DNA from: Spirochaetales bacterium
Lineage (GTDB): Bacteria > Spirochaetota > Spirochaetia > JABMQR01
Length of the DNA stretch: 33,886 nucleotides
Direction: 5' to 3'
Assembly: GCA_018399255.1 (NCBI GenBank)
Contig: JAGYPA010000036.1
Span: 1-33,886, forward strand
Position 1 is the stretch's first letter, and every line of letters starts with the position of its first letter. The notes beneath the pieces were generated by a model, which had not been told where the DNA came from, did no database searches, and saw nothing but the letters and a program-made list of their open reading frames with translations. A program made the translations under genes and the position numbers. Of the stretch, positions 25,671 to 33,886 are shown one piece after another.

Positions 25671-25906
25671 ACAGCCACCTCCAGATCATCCGCCGCAGCC
25701 CGCGCTCAGTCGAGGAAGCAGCGTTCCGGTGTCAGGCTCCATGCAGGTAAAAACAGAAGATCACGATTCAACTGCGGCCGCGGTACGGCGCTTTTCCACA
25801 GTATATCACAAGATTGCGGAAATCGGGCAGCGGCAAACGCCGCAATCCTTGCAGCGCGGCAAAATATGGTACTGCGCGCGCCGCAAATTATTCCCAGAAA
25901 AAATCC

Positions 25907-25960
25907 TTGACTTCCAAAACGTTTCGGGTTTAAAATAACCCCATTCAAATCGTTTTGGAA
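25907..25960 (+). promoter_or_regulatory. operon promoter with two LacI-type operators
   Basis: TTGACT (25907-25912) and TAAAAT (25931-25936) are 18 bp apart. CCAAAACGTTTCGG, centred at 25920/25921, lies in the spacer, and TCAAATCGTTTTGG, centred at 25951/25952, lies downstream; both are CG-centred pseudo-palindromes like LacI-family operators, 31 bp (three turns) apart. TTCCAAAACG (25912-25921) is a perfect inverse of CGTTTTGGAA (25951-25960). The regulator at 30944 is the likely ligand. Binding would block the polymerase site. Confidence 0.65.
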
Positions 25961-25980
25961 ATAACAAAAGGAGAAGTATT

Positions 25981-27363
25981 ATGAAACGAAAAATTTTGAC
26001 AATGCTGGTTCTGACGCTCTTTGCCCTCTCATCCGCCGGCCTTCTGGCCCAGGGACAGGAAGAAGCGGCAGCAGCGGCAAAACCGGTCGCCATCGAATTC
26101 TGGACCACAGAAACCCAGTCGGACCGTATGGCAACCATCCAGGTGCTCATCGACACCTTCACCGCCCTGAACCCGGATATCACCATCAACCTGATCCCGG
26201 TCGACGAAAACGCTCTGGCAACCCAGACGCAGACGGCAGCGGCAGCCGGCACCCTTCCCGCCCTCTTCGAAGGCCCGGCCGAGACCGCCGTCTCCTTCGG
26301 CACCCAGGGAGTTCTGGACATCCAGGCAACCAGGGCCGTCGTGGACAAAATCGGCAAGGACCGATTTTACTCAGGCCCGCTGAAAGTACTGGAAACCACC
26401 GACAAGAGCAGCTATTATGCCCTTCCTTACCACGGCTGGATTCAGGGAATCTGGTATCGGGCAGACTGGTTCGAAGAAGCCGGCCTCAATCCCCCGAACA
26501 CCTGGGAAGACACCCTCAAAGCGGCTGAATACTTCTACCAGCCCGACAAAAACCAGTACGGAATCCTGGTAGGAACCCTGCCGGAAGCCTATGCCGAACA
26601 GTGCTTCACCCCCATTGCCATGTCCAACGGCGCAGCGCTCTTCGACGCCGACAAAAACCTGGTCTTCAACTCTCCCGAGATGAAGGAAGCGGTAGAATTC
26701 TATGCCGAACTGGCCAAATTCAATCCTCCGGGACCGCAGACCTGGCGGGCACGAGACTACTACCTGCAGGGCAAGATGGCCATGTTCTTCTACTCCACCT
26801 ACATCATGGACGACCTGGCCATGCTGGAAGCAGCGGCAGGCTCACTGACCGGCGACAATTTCGGTGACCTCTCCGGAGCGGATTTCGATCCGGAACTGGT
26901 AAAGAACACCCGTATCGCCCCCATCATGACCAACGAGTCTCCAGCCGGCTACGGAACCGTTGTCGCCCTCGGATTCTTCCAGCAGGACGACCCGGCAAAA
27001 ACCGCCGCCGCCCGCAAGTTCATCGAATACCTCTACACCCCGAACGCCTATATAACCTTTCTTCATATGGCCCCGGGCGGCATGAATCCGATGCTCAAGG
27101 AAATCGCCTCCAACCCGCGCTTCCAGAACGACCCCATGGGACTGTTCAAAAGCTACGGACCGGAAAAGATGGCGGAAATCATCGACGGGCTTGAAAACGT
27201 CGAGACTTTCAGTATTGTAGAAGGAGTCCGCATCGAGGAAGCCAGCGAAATAACCGCCAAACAGATTATTCCGCAGATGCTCTACAAAATAACCCAGGAA
27301 GGAATGAGCGTTGATGCCGGCATGCGCTGGGCAGAAGCAGAAATGCGCAAGCTTATCGACTAG
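25981..27363 (+). CDS. sugar ABC transporter substrate-binding protein (family 1), 460 aa
   Basis: MKRKILTMLVLTLFALSSAG followed by LLAQ is a signal peptidase I leader, with no lipobox cysteine, so a soluble periplasmic protein is expected. The mature sequence has the family-1 pattern: IEFWTTETQSDRMATIQVLI, PALFEGPAE, YYALPYHGWIQGIWYRADWF, EEAGLNPPNTWED, KMAMFFYSTYIMDDLAM and an end with MLYKITQEGMSVDAGMRWAE. Family members bind a mono- or oligosaccharide and hand it to the permeases. Aromatic residues (W149-150 region and the YR-DWF motif) would stack on sugar. AAAGGAGAAG lies 4-5 bases before ATG 25981. It is the first gene of the operon; the hairpins after it may raise its expression relative to the permeases. 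The coding sequence is intact. Confidence 0.9.
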   Translation: MKRKILTMLVLTLFALSSAGLLAQGQEEAAAAAKPVAIEFWTTETQSDRMATIQVLIDTFTALNPDITINLIPVDENALATQTQTAAAAGTLPALFEGPAETAVSFGTQGVLDIQATRAVVDKIGKDRFYSGPLKVLETTDKSSYYALPYHGWIQGIWYRADWFEEAGLNPPNTWEDTLKAAEYFYQPDKNQYGILVGTLPEAYAEQCFTPIAMSNGAALFDADKNLVFNSPEMKEAVEFYAELAKFNPPGPQTWRARDYYLQGKMAMFFYSTYIMDDLAMLEAAAGSLTGDNFGDLSGADFDPELVKNTRIAPIMTNESPAGYGTVVALGFFQQDDPAKTAAARKFIEYLYTPNAYITFLHMAPGGMNPMLKEIASNPRFQNDPMGLFKSYGPEKMAEIIDGLENVETFSIVEGVRIEEASEITAKQIIPQMLYKITQEGMSVDAGMRWAEAEMRKLID

Positions 27364-27372
27364 GAGTCTGTC

Positions 27373-27463
27373 GGAGTTAGGATAACTCCTACAGGTTCCT
27401 GGTTCCGCAGTACTGTACTATAAGTCAGAGACCCTGCCGGGCCGATAGACCAATCGGCCCGGC
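27373..27463 (+). promoter_or_regulatory. two intergenic hairpins between binding protein and permease genes
   Basis: GGAGTTA-GGA-TAACTCC (27373-27389) and the strong GCCGGGCCGAT (27436-27446) with ATCGGCCCGGC (27453-27463), 6-nt loop. Neither has a T-tract, so they resemble mRNA-stabilising stems that keep binding protein in excess over permease. Confidence 0.6.
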
Positions 27464-27487
27464 ACATCTTTCAGGAAGGATTTTTTT

Positions 27488-28417
27488 ATGCATGCGCAGA
27501 TCAAGAATACCGGAAAGCTGCCGCCAGGCGGCTCCGCGACAGCCCTGACTGACGGTCGGACCAGAGCCCAGCGTGAGGAACTCCTCGGGTGGGCCCTGGT
27601 ACTGCCTTCGGTCGCAATAATTCTCGCCCTGATCCTCTATCCGGTTCTCTACAATATCTACCTCAGCTTCTACCAGGTAAATCTCTCCGGAGCCAGCCGG
27701 TTTGTCGGCTTCCTGAACCACCGGGAAGTACTGGGCGACAGAGAGTTCTGGAACGCCCTGCTGACCACTATCATCTATGTGGCATTTTCCACGGTCGGGG
27801 CGACCCTGCTGGGACTCGGCACCGCCCTGGTAATGAATGAAAAATTTCCGCTGCGGGGACTGGTCCGCAGTCTCATCCTCCTCCCCTATGTGGCGCCGGT
27901 TATCTCGGTAGTATTTTCCTGGCAGTTCTTCTTTGATCCGGTCAACGGCATTTTCATGGACATTTTTTATGATAAGCTGGGATGGTTTTCCCAGCGTATC
28001 AATCTTATCGGATCTCCGGCAACAGCCGTCTGGGTAGCCATTATCTTCAGTATCTGGAAAAATTTCCCCTTTGCCTATCTCATGATCCTCTCCCGGCTGC
28101 AGGCCATCGATCAGAATCTCTACGAAGCGGCCGAAATAGACGGAGCCGCCGGGCGGCACAAGTTTCTCTATATCACCCTGCCGGAGGTCTACTTTGTCGT
28201 CAATGCCATCATCCTGCTCCGGGTTATCTGGAACTTCAACAAATTCGAGGAGGTCTACCTGCTCACCAGCAACGTAAAGGTACTCTCCGTCTATACCTAC
28301 CTGAAAGCCTTCACCGGAGCCATGGACCTTGGCCAGGGAGCAACCCTTGCCGTACTCCAGTTCATTCTTCTCATCGGGTTCATCCTGTTTTATGTCAAGA
28401 GGGTAATAAAATGGTAA
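27488..28417 (+). CDS. sugar ABC transporter permease (MalF/UgpA type), 309 aa
   Basis: A short cytoplasmic N-terminus is followed by six hydrophobic segments (first WALVLPSVAIILALILYPVL). The cytoplasmic EAA loop reads LYEAAEIDGAAGRHKFLYIT followed by LP, which contacts the ATPase. LLPYVAPVISVVFSWQFFFD is another typical MalF/UgpA segment, and 309 aa is a usual length. It forms the channel with the next gene product. AGGAAGGA precedes ATG 27488. The stop overlaps the next gene's start by 7 bases (ATGGTAA), so translation is coupled. No ABC ATPase follows, hence a shared MsmK/UgpC-type ATPase elsewhere is likely. Confidence 0.92.
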   Translation: MHAQIKNTGKLPPGGSATALTDGRTRAQREELLGWALVLPSVAIILALILYPVLYNIYLSFYQVNLSGASRFVGFLNHREVLGDREFWNALLTTIIYVAFSTVGATLLGLGTALVMNEKFPLRGLVRSLILLPYVAPVISVVFSWQFFFDPVNGIFMDIFYDKLGWFSQRINLIGSPATAVWVAIIFSIWKNFPFAYLMILSRLQAIDQNLYEAAEIDGAAGRHKFLYITLPEVYFVVNAIILLRVIWNFNKFEEVYLLTSNVKVLSVYTYLKAFTGAMDLGQGATLAVLQFILLIGFILFYVKRVIKW

Positions 28418-29373
28418 CTGGAAAAAGACCGTTGCGTAAAATCGGATTCGCCCTGCTGGTGCTCTCTATTGTCCTGTTCTGCATCTTCCCGTTTGTCCAG
28501 ATGCTTTCGCTCTCTCTCAAATATCAATGGGACTGGGGAAATCCTTCCCTTATCCCTTCCAGGCTCAACTTCGATGCCTACAAGGAGCTGCTCAATATCG
28601 GGCAGAGTCTCAAGAATGTGCCGGAATCGATAATAAACCTGCTCGATGAGTCCCCCGACCTCACCCCGGCCCAACGATCGGCGATTCTGGCTAAATACCA
28701 GGATACCGGCGATGTTTTCCCGTTTCTGAAGTACTTCGGCAACTCACTGGTGCTCTCGCTCTCGGCCGCCCTCTTTTCGGTAATTCTTGCCGTATTCGGC
28801 GCCTACTCGTTCAGCCGGCTCCGCTACCGGGGACGGGCGGTTGTCCAGCGGGGCGTGCTCATGGTCTACATGTTCGGCGGCATTCTCCTGCTCATCCCCC
28901 TCTACAAAGTATTTGTCTCCATCGGCCTGCTGAGCACCCCGACCGGCACGTTTATCGGGCTCCTGGTTATCTACATGGTCCAGACGCTGCCCGTATCGCT
29001 CTATATGCTCGGCAACTATTTCCGGACAATCCCCTTTTCCATCGAAGAAGCGGCCATGATCGAAGGGGCAAGCCGGTTCGGGACCATCTGGCGCATCATC
29101 ATCCCCCTCTCGATATCAGCCATAGCAACCGTCTATATCTACTCGTTCATGATCGCCTGGAACGAATACCTGTTCGCCTCCGTTTTCCTGAAAAGCTATA
29201 AAGACCTGTATACGCTTCCTATCGGTCTGAAAACGCTGTTTGTCTCAAAAAATGCTATCTGGGACCGTATTATGGCGGCTTCCATGCTCACAGCCCTGCC
29301 GGTTATGGCCCTCTTCATGACTATCCAGAAAAACCTGACCGGGGGAATGGCTGCCGGCGGAGTAAAGGAATGA
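28411..29373 (+). CDS. sugar ABC transporter permease (MalG/UgpE type), 320 aa
   Basis: ATG 28411 lies inside the end of the preceding permease gene and gives MVTGKRPLRKIGFALLVLSI, a proper first membrane helix. Six segments and the EAA loop SIEEAAMIEGASRFGTIWRI followed by IIPL identify the inner-membrane partner. Between the first and second helices is a loop of about 80 residues (NVPESIINLLDESPDLTPAQ and on), longer than in MalG. That loop is periplasmic and could contact the binding protein. The stop overlaps the glycosyltransferase ATG by ATGA. The gene is intact. Confidence 0.9.
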   Translation: MVTGKRPLRKIGFALLVLSIVLFCIFPFVQMLSLSLKYQWDWGNPSLIPSRLNFDAYKELLNIGQSLKNVPESIINLLDESPDLTPAQRSAILAKYQDTGDVFPFLKYFGNSLVLSLSAALFSVILAVFGAYSFSRLRYRGRAVVQRGVLMVYMFGGILLLIPLYKVFVSIGLLSTPTGTFIGLLVIYMVQTLPVSLYMLGNYFRTIPFSIEEAAMIEGASRFGTIWRIIIPLSISAIATVYIYSFMIAWNEYLFASVFLKSYKDLYTLPIGLKTLFVSKNAIWDRIMAASMLTALPVMALFMTIQKNLTGGMAAGGVKE

Positions 29374-30939
29374 ACGCATTGCATGTCGGCATAATCCACT
29401 ACAAAACCGGGGGAACTGACGGAGTATCGCTCGAAATCGATAAATGGCGATCGGTTATGGAACAGGCCGGCTGTACGATATTCTACTGCAGCGGAGACCA
29501 CGGAGGCGTCCCGGACCAATCGGTAACCGTAATCCCGGAACTCAATTTCCACAACCCCGGGGCGGCGCGCTTGAACACCGGAACCTTTTCCACCCTGGAA
29601 CCGTACCGCAGACTGACAGGTCACGGGGCAAAAGCGGATGCAGAGCTGGCTGATGCTGACGCGCAGGCTGATGCTGACGCGCAGGCTGATGCCGACACGC
29701 AGGCTGATGCTGACGCGCAGGCTGATGCCGACACGCAGGCTGATGCCGACGCAGGCTGATGCTGACGCAGGCTGATGCCGACACACGCAGGCTGATGCCG
29801 ACACCAGGAAACCGCTATTCCCGCGATCTGGCCCATCAAACGGCAATCCTGAAACGAAACTTCTAGCCTGGATCGACACCTGCCGAATCAGGTACTGGTA
29901 ATCCAGAATATCTGGTCGGTCGCCCTGCACCCTGCCACGCACCCTCGCGGTCGAGCAGGCAATGAGGAACGTGGAATGCAGGTGCTTGCCCAGCATCACG
30001 ACTTCTACTGGGAACGGGTGGACGGCATAGCGCTTACCTGCAGTGCGGCGGCGGAACTTTGCCGATACCTGCCTGCCTCCTCATAACCGGGCTTACCGGC
30101 ATGTGGTAATAAACTCCCTGGCCAAAGAAACCCTTGCCCGAAGAAAGGCATCGATGCGGAAATTATCCCCAATGTATTTGATTTCTCCGGACCGGCATGG
30201 TCCATAGACACCTATAACTGCGACCTGCGGAGCGTATCGGTCTGGCTCCCCGGGATCTCATGATCCTTCAGGCCCGGATTATCGAGAAAGGCCATCGAAC
30301 TGGCGATTGACTTCACCCGCTTGCCCTCTCGGCCGAACGCCACGCCCTGAACGGCATGCGCCTGAAAAACGGAGGAACCTTCACCGAACAGAGCCGGATA
30401 GTCCTGGTCCTGCCGGCTCAGCAGGGGATGATGCCACCGGAACCTATCTCGCAGCTGCAGAATCATGCACTGAGCCGGCGTTGACATGATCCATATTTAG
30501 ACCAGGTTGCCGCCGAGCGCGGTCAGGTTCCCGACGGAAACCGGCTGGGAACCTGTACTCGCTCTGGGATACCTACGTACACGCTAATATCATCACCTAT
30601 CCCTCCTACTGGGAGGGCTGGGGAAACCAGCTGCTCGAGGCGATAAAAGCGCGACTGCCGGTTGTGCTGTTTGAGTACCCGGTGTATACCCGGGATATCA
30701 AACCCTTCGGATTCGAGATGATATCCCTCGGATCATCAATCGTATCCCGGAGCAGGGAGGATCTGGTCCAGATACCTGCGGCAGCAATCGAGGCCGCCGT
30801 CCGGCAGGCAGTCAATATTCTGACAAATCCGGAAAAATGTGAGAAAATAGTCAATGCAAATTATCAGGCAGCCCGGGAGAACTTCTCCATGGAGGCTCTG
30901 CTGCGGTATCTTACTCCCCTGATCAACAGATGGAGCTGA
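29370..30939 (+). pseudogene. GT4-type glycosyltransferase, frameshifted and carrying a tandem repeat
   Basis: The start MNALHVGIIHYKTGGTDGVS, then IPELNFHNPGA, and the end with SYWEGWGNQLLEAIKARLPV followed by VLFEYPVYTRDIKPFGFE show a GT4 enzyme; E-GWGNQLL-E is the E-x7-E motif that binds the nucleotide-sugar. Between them, readable pieces in different frames include QVLVIQNIWSVALHPA, AYRHVVINSLAKETLARRK and MILQ-like text for the second domain. The first frame enters an 18-bp array (29649-29808) that codes ADADAQ repeats and stops at 29757-29759. At least six shifts follow. It overlaps the preceding permease stop. Other genes of the operon are intact, so only this step is lost. Possible role: synthesis of the glycoside the operon handles, or use of the product; uncertain. 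Confidence 0.8.
29649..29808. repeat. 18-bp tandem array inside the glycosyltransferase gene
   Basis: Nine units of GCTGATGCYGACRCGCAG start at 29649, 29667, 29685, 29703, 29721, 29739, 29755, 29771 and 29791. The first five are 18 bp; later ones are 16, 16 and 20 bp, which changes the reading frame. Confidence 0.9.
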
Positions 30940-30943
30940 TGTT

Positions 30944-32026
30944 ATGGTTACTTTGAAAGATATTGCCGAGCGGGTAAACCGTTCCGTTACCACCGTCTCC
31001 CGAGCCCTCTCCGGCTACAGCGATGTCAGTCCCGAGACCATATCAGTCGTACGGGAAACCGCCGAAGAAATGGGGTATGTCCCCAACACCCTTGCCCAGC
31101 GACTCCAGAAGCGCTCTACGGATACCATCGGGATAGTGCTTCCCGTATCATCGCAGGGCTATGCAGAACCCTTCTTCAGCGAGTTCCTGGCCGGGATCGG
31201 GGAGACCGCATCCCTGTTCGGCTACGACCTGCTTGTCGCCTACGCCCATGACAGCAACGAAATTGCAATCTACCGCAAGCTGATAACCGGACGACGAGTC
31301 GACGGCTTTATTCTGAGCAGAACACTCCGCCAGGATCCGCGGATCGAATTTCTTACATCTGCCGGTTTTCCCTTCTGCGCCTTCGGCAGAGTGGAAGATG
31401 CCGGTGATTTTCCCTACATAGAAGAAGACGGCGATTATGCCATGGGGCTCATTGCCGAACATCTGGTCTCCCGGGGACATTCCCGGATCGCCTGCATCTG
31501 CCCGCCCCAGTCGATCATGTTCTCTCACGTACGGCTGGAAAGCATCAAACGCCATCTCAAGCGGCTCGGCATAACACTGGCTCCCGATATGGTGAAAATC
31601 GGCTGCTTTACCCAGAAAGAGGGTTATGACGCGGCCATCCAGCTGCTGGACAATCCCCGCCCCCCCACCGCCGTCATCGGGTTTAACGACCTTATCGCTT
31701 TCGGCGCCATAAACGCCGGCAAGGATCGGGGACTGAAGATCGGGAAGGATCTTGCGGTAACCGGATTTGATGATATTCCCATGGCAGCTCATTATCGTCC
31801 GCCGCTGACCACCATTCGCCAGCCAATCCGCAAGATCGGAGGCATGGTGGTAGAACTGCTGCTGGATTATATCCGCAGTGAAAACGGCGATCAGGCGCAG
31901 CCGGCGGTGAATCCGGATGAGATTGCCGGTCAGGATTCCATCCCCCGGGGGTGGATGGAAACGGCATCACGGCAGAACCGGCAGCTGCTGCTGCGACCGG
32001 AGCTGATCGTCAGGGAGTCGACATGA
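30944..32026 (+). CDS. LacI-family transcriptional regulator, 360 aa
   Basis: VTLKDIAERVNRSVTTVSRA (2-21) is the helix-turn-helix, and PNTLAQRLQ the hinge helix. DTIGIVLPVSSQ starts the periplasmic-binding-protein-like ligand domain, ending VTGFDDIPMAAHYRPPLTTI followed by RQP, the family signature. After VVELLLDYIRSE about 35 extra residues precede QLLLRPELIVREST, where relatives have only a short linker; the DNA there includes the hairpin TTCCATCC/GGATGGAA (31936-31960). It is expected to repress the promoter at 25907 through the two CG-centred sites and to release on binding the sugar or a derivative. The start follows the glycosyltransferase stop by 4 bases and the stop overlaps the phosphorylase start (ATGA). 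The coding sequence is intact. Confidence 0.9.
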   Translation: MVTLKDIAERVNRSVTTVSRALSGYSDVSPETISVVRETAEEMGYVPNTLAQRLQKRSTDTIGIVLPVSSQGYAEPFFSEFLAGIGETASLFGYDLLVAYAHDSNEIAIYRKLITGRRVDGFILSRTLRQDPRIEFLTSAGFPFCAFGRVEDAGDFPYIEEDGDYAMGLIAEHLVSRGHSRIACICPPQSIMFSHVRLESIKRHLKRLGITLAPDMVKIGCFTQKEGYDAAIQLLDNPRPPTAVIGFNDLIAFGAINAGKDRGLKIGKDLAVTGFDDIPMAAHYRPPLTTIRQPIRKIGGMVVELLLDYIRSENGDQAQPAVNPDEIAGQDSIPRGWMETASRQNRQLLLRPELIVREST

Positions 32027-33886
32027 CAGCGTACCGTGAGGTATATTCCCATCTGGCCGGCATATACGGAGAAGAGCCGGCGCAGGAGTGGACTGCCGCA
32101 TTCATGAGTCTCATCAAACGCCTGGAGTCCCTGCTGCCGAACCAGCAGAACGGCGAGACTTCGCAGAATGTCCAGGCTTCGCAAAATGAATGCCTGGACC
32201 GGCACAGCTCAATACTTATCACCTATGCCGATTCGCTTCAGACCGATGCTCCGGTCTCGGAAAACGAAGCACCGTTGGCCGTCCTTACCCGGTTTCTCGC
32301 TGCATATGTCGGCAAATCAATCTCTTCGGTACACATTCTGCCGTTTTATCCGGCCTCATCGGATGACGGATTTTCTGTTATTGAACCGCTTACCGTTGAT
32401 CCCTCTGTCGGATCGTGGGGGGATGTCAGGAATCTCAGCGGTTCCTATCAGCTTATGTTCGATCTGGTGGCAAACCATCTATCCCGATCCAATCACTGGA
32501 TCAGGGCCTACTGCGCCGGCGTGAAAGAATTTGCCGATTTCGCCATTGAGATGACCGGCAATGAGGATCTTACAGCGGTATTCCGTCCGCGGGCGCTGCC
32601 GCTGCTGACCACCCTGGATACCGCCGACGGTCCCAAAAAGGTCTGGACCACCTTCAGTGCCGACCAGATCGACCTGAACTATCATAACCCCAAGGTCCTG
32701 CTGATCATGACCGAGATTCTCCTGACCTACATTGCCCGGGGGGCCTCCCTTATCCGGCTGGATGCCGTTGCCTTTATCTGGAAAGAACTGGGGACCTCCT
32801 GCATTCATCATGAAAAAACTCATGCGATAATCCGTTTTATGCGCTGGCTGATCGACCGCCTGGCTCCCGGAACGGGGATTATTACCGAAACCAATGTTCC
32901 ACATGCCGAAAATATCTCCTATTTCGGGAACGGGAGTAACGAAGCTTCGCTGGTCTATAATTTCCCCCTGCCGCCGTTGGTCTTTCACACCTTTCTCACG
33001 CAGAATGCGGAAAAACTGCAGAAATGGGCGGCCAGCCTCGAGCTTCCCTCAGACTCGGTTACCTACTTCAATTTCCTCGCCTCGCACGACGGCATAGGGC
33101 TGGTGCCGGCCAAGGGAATTCTGGAGCGGGATGAGATTCAGGCGATGGCGGATCATGTCCTCAAGCAGGGCGGGTTTGTCTCGTTACGGAACGAACCTGA
33201 CGGCTCAACGAGCCCCTACGAACTGAACTGCAGCTATCTTTCGGCCCTTTCCGGGCTGGATGATGAGGAAACCGATGCGCTGCGGGCTGCCCGCTTTATT
33301 GCTGCCCAGGCGATCATGCTCTCCCTTCGCGGGGTTCCGGGCATCTACATTCACAGCCTACTGGGCTCGGAAAACTGGCTCTCTTATGCCGATCTAGAAG
33401 ACCATCCCCGCCGTATCAACCGTGAGAAACTGCCGATCGCCCACCTGGAACAGGAGCTGGCAAATCCGGAGTCCATTCGTTCCCGGATATTCAACGCCTA
33501 TCTGCGGCTGCTCAACGTCCGCCGAAGGGAACCGGCCTTCAAGGCAGCCTGTCCGCAGAGGGTTCTTTCCAGCGGAAACAGCCAGGTATTTGCCCTGCTG
33601 CGCACCTGCCCCGAATCAGCTGCATACACGGAAGCCCCCGACAATGATCCCAGTTGTGCTGATATATCCGCCGGTATAGCCGCTGATATGTCCGCCGGTA
33701 TGGTCCCCGGTATAGCTGCCGAAAGGGATACCGGAACTGATGCTGGAAGAATTCTGGTGCTGATCAATGTCAGTGCCGGAGTTCAGGACGTGCCGCTTGG
33801 CAATCTTATCCCCCCAGCCCGCTGGCTCGACCTGCTCGGCAGCCGCCTGCACGACAGCAAAAGTAAGACGGGACGGCATTATTCCG
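32023..33886 (+). CDS. GH13_18 family alpha-glucoside phosphorylase (sucrose/glucosylglycerate phosphorylase-like), runs off the window
   Basis: The frame is open from ATG 32023 (AGGGAG upstream) to the window end, 621 codons without stop. Motifs: VHILPFYPASSDDGFSV, YQLMFDLVANHLSRSNHW, LIRLDAVAFIWKELGTSC with nucleophile D247, IITETNVPHAENISYFG with acid/base E289, and FLASHDGIGL with D356. GVPGIYIHSLLG is typical of GH13 subfamily 18, which splits sucrose, sucrose 6-phosphate or glucosylglycerate with phosphate to give glucose 1-phosphate. The active-site numbering is about 55 higher than in short sucrose phosphorylases, favouring the longer group. Two in-frame repeats interrupt it: an 18-bp pair at 32158-32193 and a 24-bp pair at 33661-33708 that lengthens the C-terminal domain (ADISAGIAADMSAG). 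It is cytoplasmic, the last visible gene of the operon. Confidence 0.88.
   Translation, partial: MTAYREVYSHLAGIYGEEPAQEWTAAFMSLIKRLESLLPNQQNGETSQNVQASQNECLDRHSSILITYADSLQTDAPVSENEAPLAVLTRFLAAYVGKSISSVHILPFYPASSDDGFSVIEPLTVDPSVGSWGDVRNLSGSYQLMFDLVANHLSRSNHWIRAYCAGVKEFADFAIEMTGNEDLTAVFRPRALPLLTTLDTADGPKKVWTTFSADQIDLNYHNPKVLLIMTEILLTYIARGASLIRLDAVAFIWKELGTSCIHHEKTHAIIRFMRWLIDRLAPGTGIITETNVPHAENISYFGNGSNEASLVYNFPLPPLVFHTFLTQNAEKLQKWAASLELPSDSVTYFNFLASHDGIGLVPAKGILERDEIQAMADHVLKQGGFVSLRNEPDGSTSPYELNCSYLSALSGLDDEETDALRAARFIAAQAIMLSLRGVPGIYIHSLLGSENWLSYADLEDHPRRINREKLPIAHLEQELANPESIRSRIFNAYLRLLNVRRREPAFKAACPQRVLSSGNSQVFALLRTCPESAAYTEAPDNDPSCADISAGIAADMSAGMVPGIAAERDTGTDAGRILVLINVSAGVQDVPLGNLIPPARWLDLLGSRLHDSKSKTGRHYS
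33661..33720. repeat. 24-bp tandem repeat inside the phosphorylase gene
   Basis: GATATATCCGCCGGTAT begins a 24-bp unit at 33661-33684; a second unit (GATATGTCCGCCGGTAT) lies at 33685-33708 and a partial third follows. The frame is kept, adding an alanine/glycine/methionine-rich insert. Confidence 0.75.

Noticed and set aside
27425..28159. Minus-strand frame of 244 codons
   Set aside because: Antisense to a clear permease gene, no family features.
29649..29808. CRISPR-like array in the glycosyltransferase gene
   Set aside because: Contiguous 18-bp units without spacers; a coding tandem repeat.

Overview
The window looks like a chromosomal segment of a Gram-negative bacterium, most likely a spirochaete. 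The reasons are two outer-type lipoproteins with signal peptidase II lipoboxes, a spirochaete-like SSB, and a sugar ABC operon layout I associate with that group. This assignment is an inference from protein character, not from a marker gene. No rRNA, tRNA or CRISPR array was found.

The first 25.7 kb is an accessory, decaying region. It holds one intact lipoprotein (342-1715), an intact antitoxin/PIN-toxin pair (1999-2662), a GNAT acetyltransferase (4081-4617), two lipoproteins with anchor-D and DUF1566 domains (9372-12006) and a HEPN-like protein (12277-12675). Between them lie many broken genes: a DUF2200 fragment, a frameshifted ssb, ISAs1-, IS1634- and IS5-type transposase remnants, a decayed yefM-yoeB pair, an AraC-type regulator, a second HEPN copy, a large PocR/PAS/GAF hybrid histidine kinase broken at its H-box, an AAA/DUF4143 ATPase lacking its normal ends, and a UMP-kinase-like gene. 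Most are broken by single-base indels rather than large deletions.

The same region is filled with repeats of several kinds. There is a nested inverted-repeat element of about 250-360 bp ending in CTACTCGTGCGACATGTGTA-like 20-mers (three full copies plus partial ends). There is a composite non-coding repeat of 0.7-0.95 kb present twice, carrying arrays of GGAAATCCGATTTCC-like palindromes. There are also a GGTCAAG-AA-CTTGACC hairpin family, a ~300 bp direct duplication of the ssb 5' end, and several short tandem arrays. Many gene breaks coincide with these repeats.

The last 8 kb (25907-33886) is GC-richer and tidy. It is one operon for uptake and breakdown of an alpha-glucoside: a promoter with two LacI-type operators, a solute-binding protein, an intergenic hairpin, two permeases, a GT4 glycosyltransferase (broken by frameshifts and carrying an 18-bp tandem array), a LacI-family regulator, and a GH13_18 phosphorylase that runs off the window. 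No ABC ATPase is present, so one elsewhere must be shared. The layout resembles the E. coli ycj cluster (transporter, GH13_18 phosphorylase, LacI regulator), which suggests glucosylglycerate, sucrose or a related compound as substrate; specificity cannot be settled from sequence reading.
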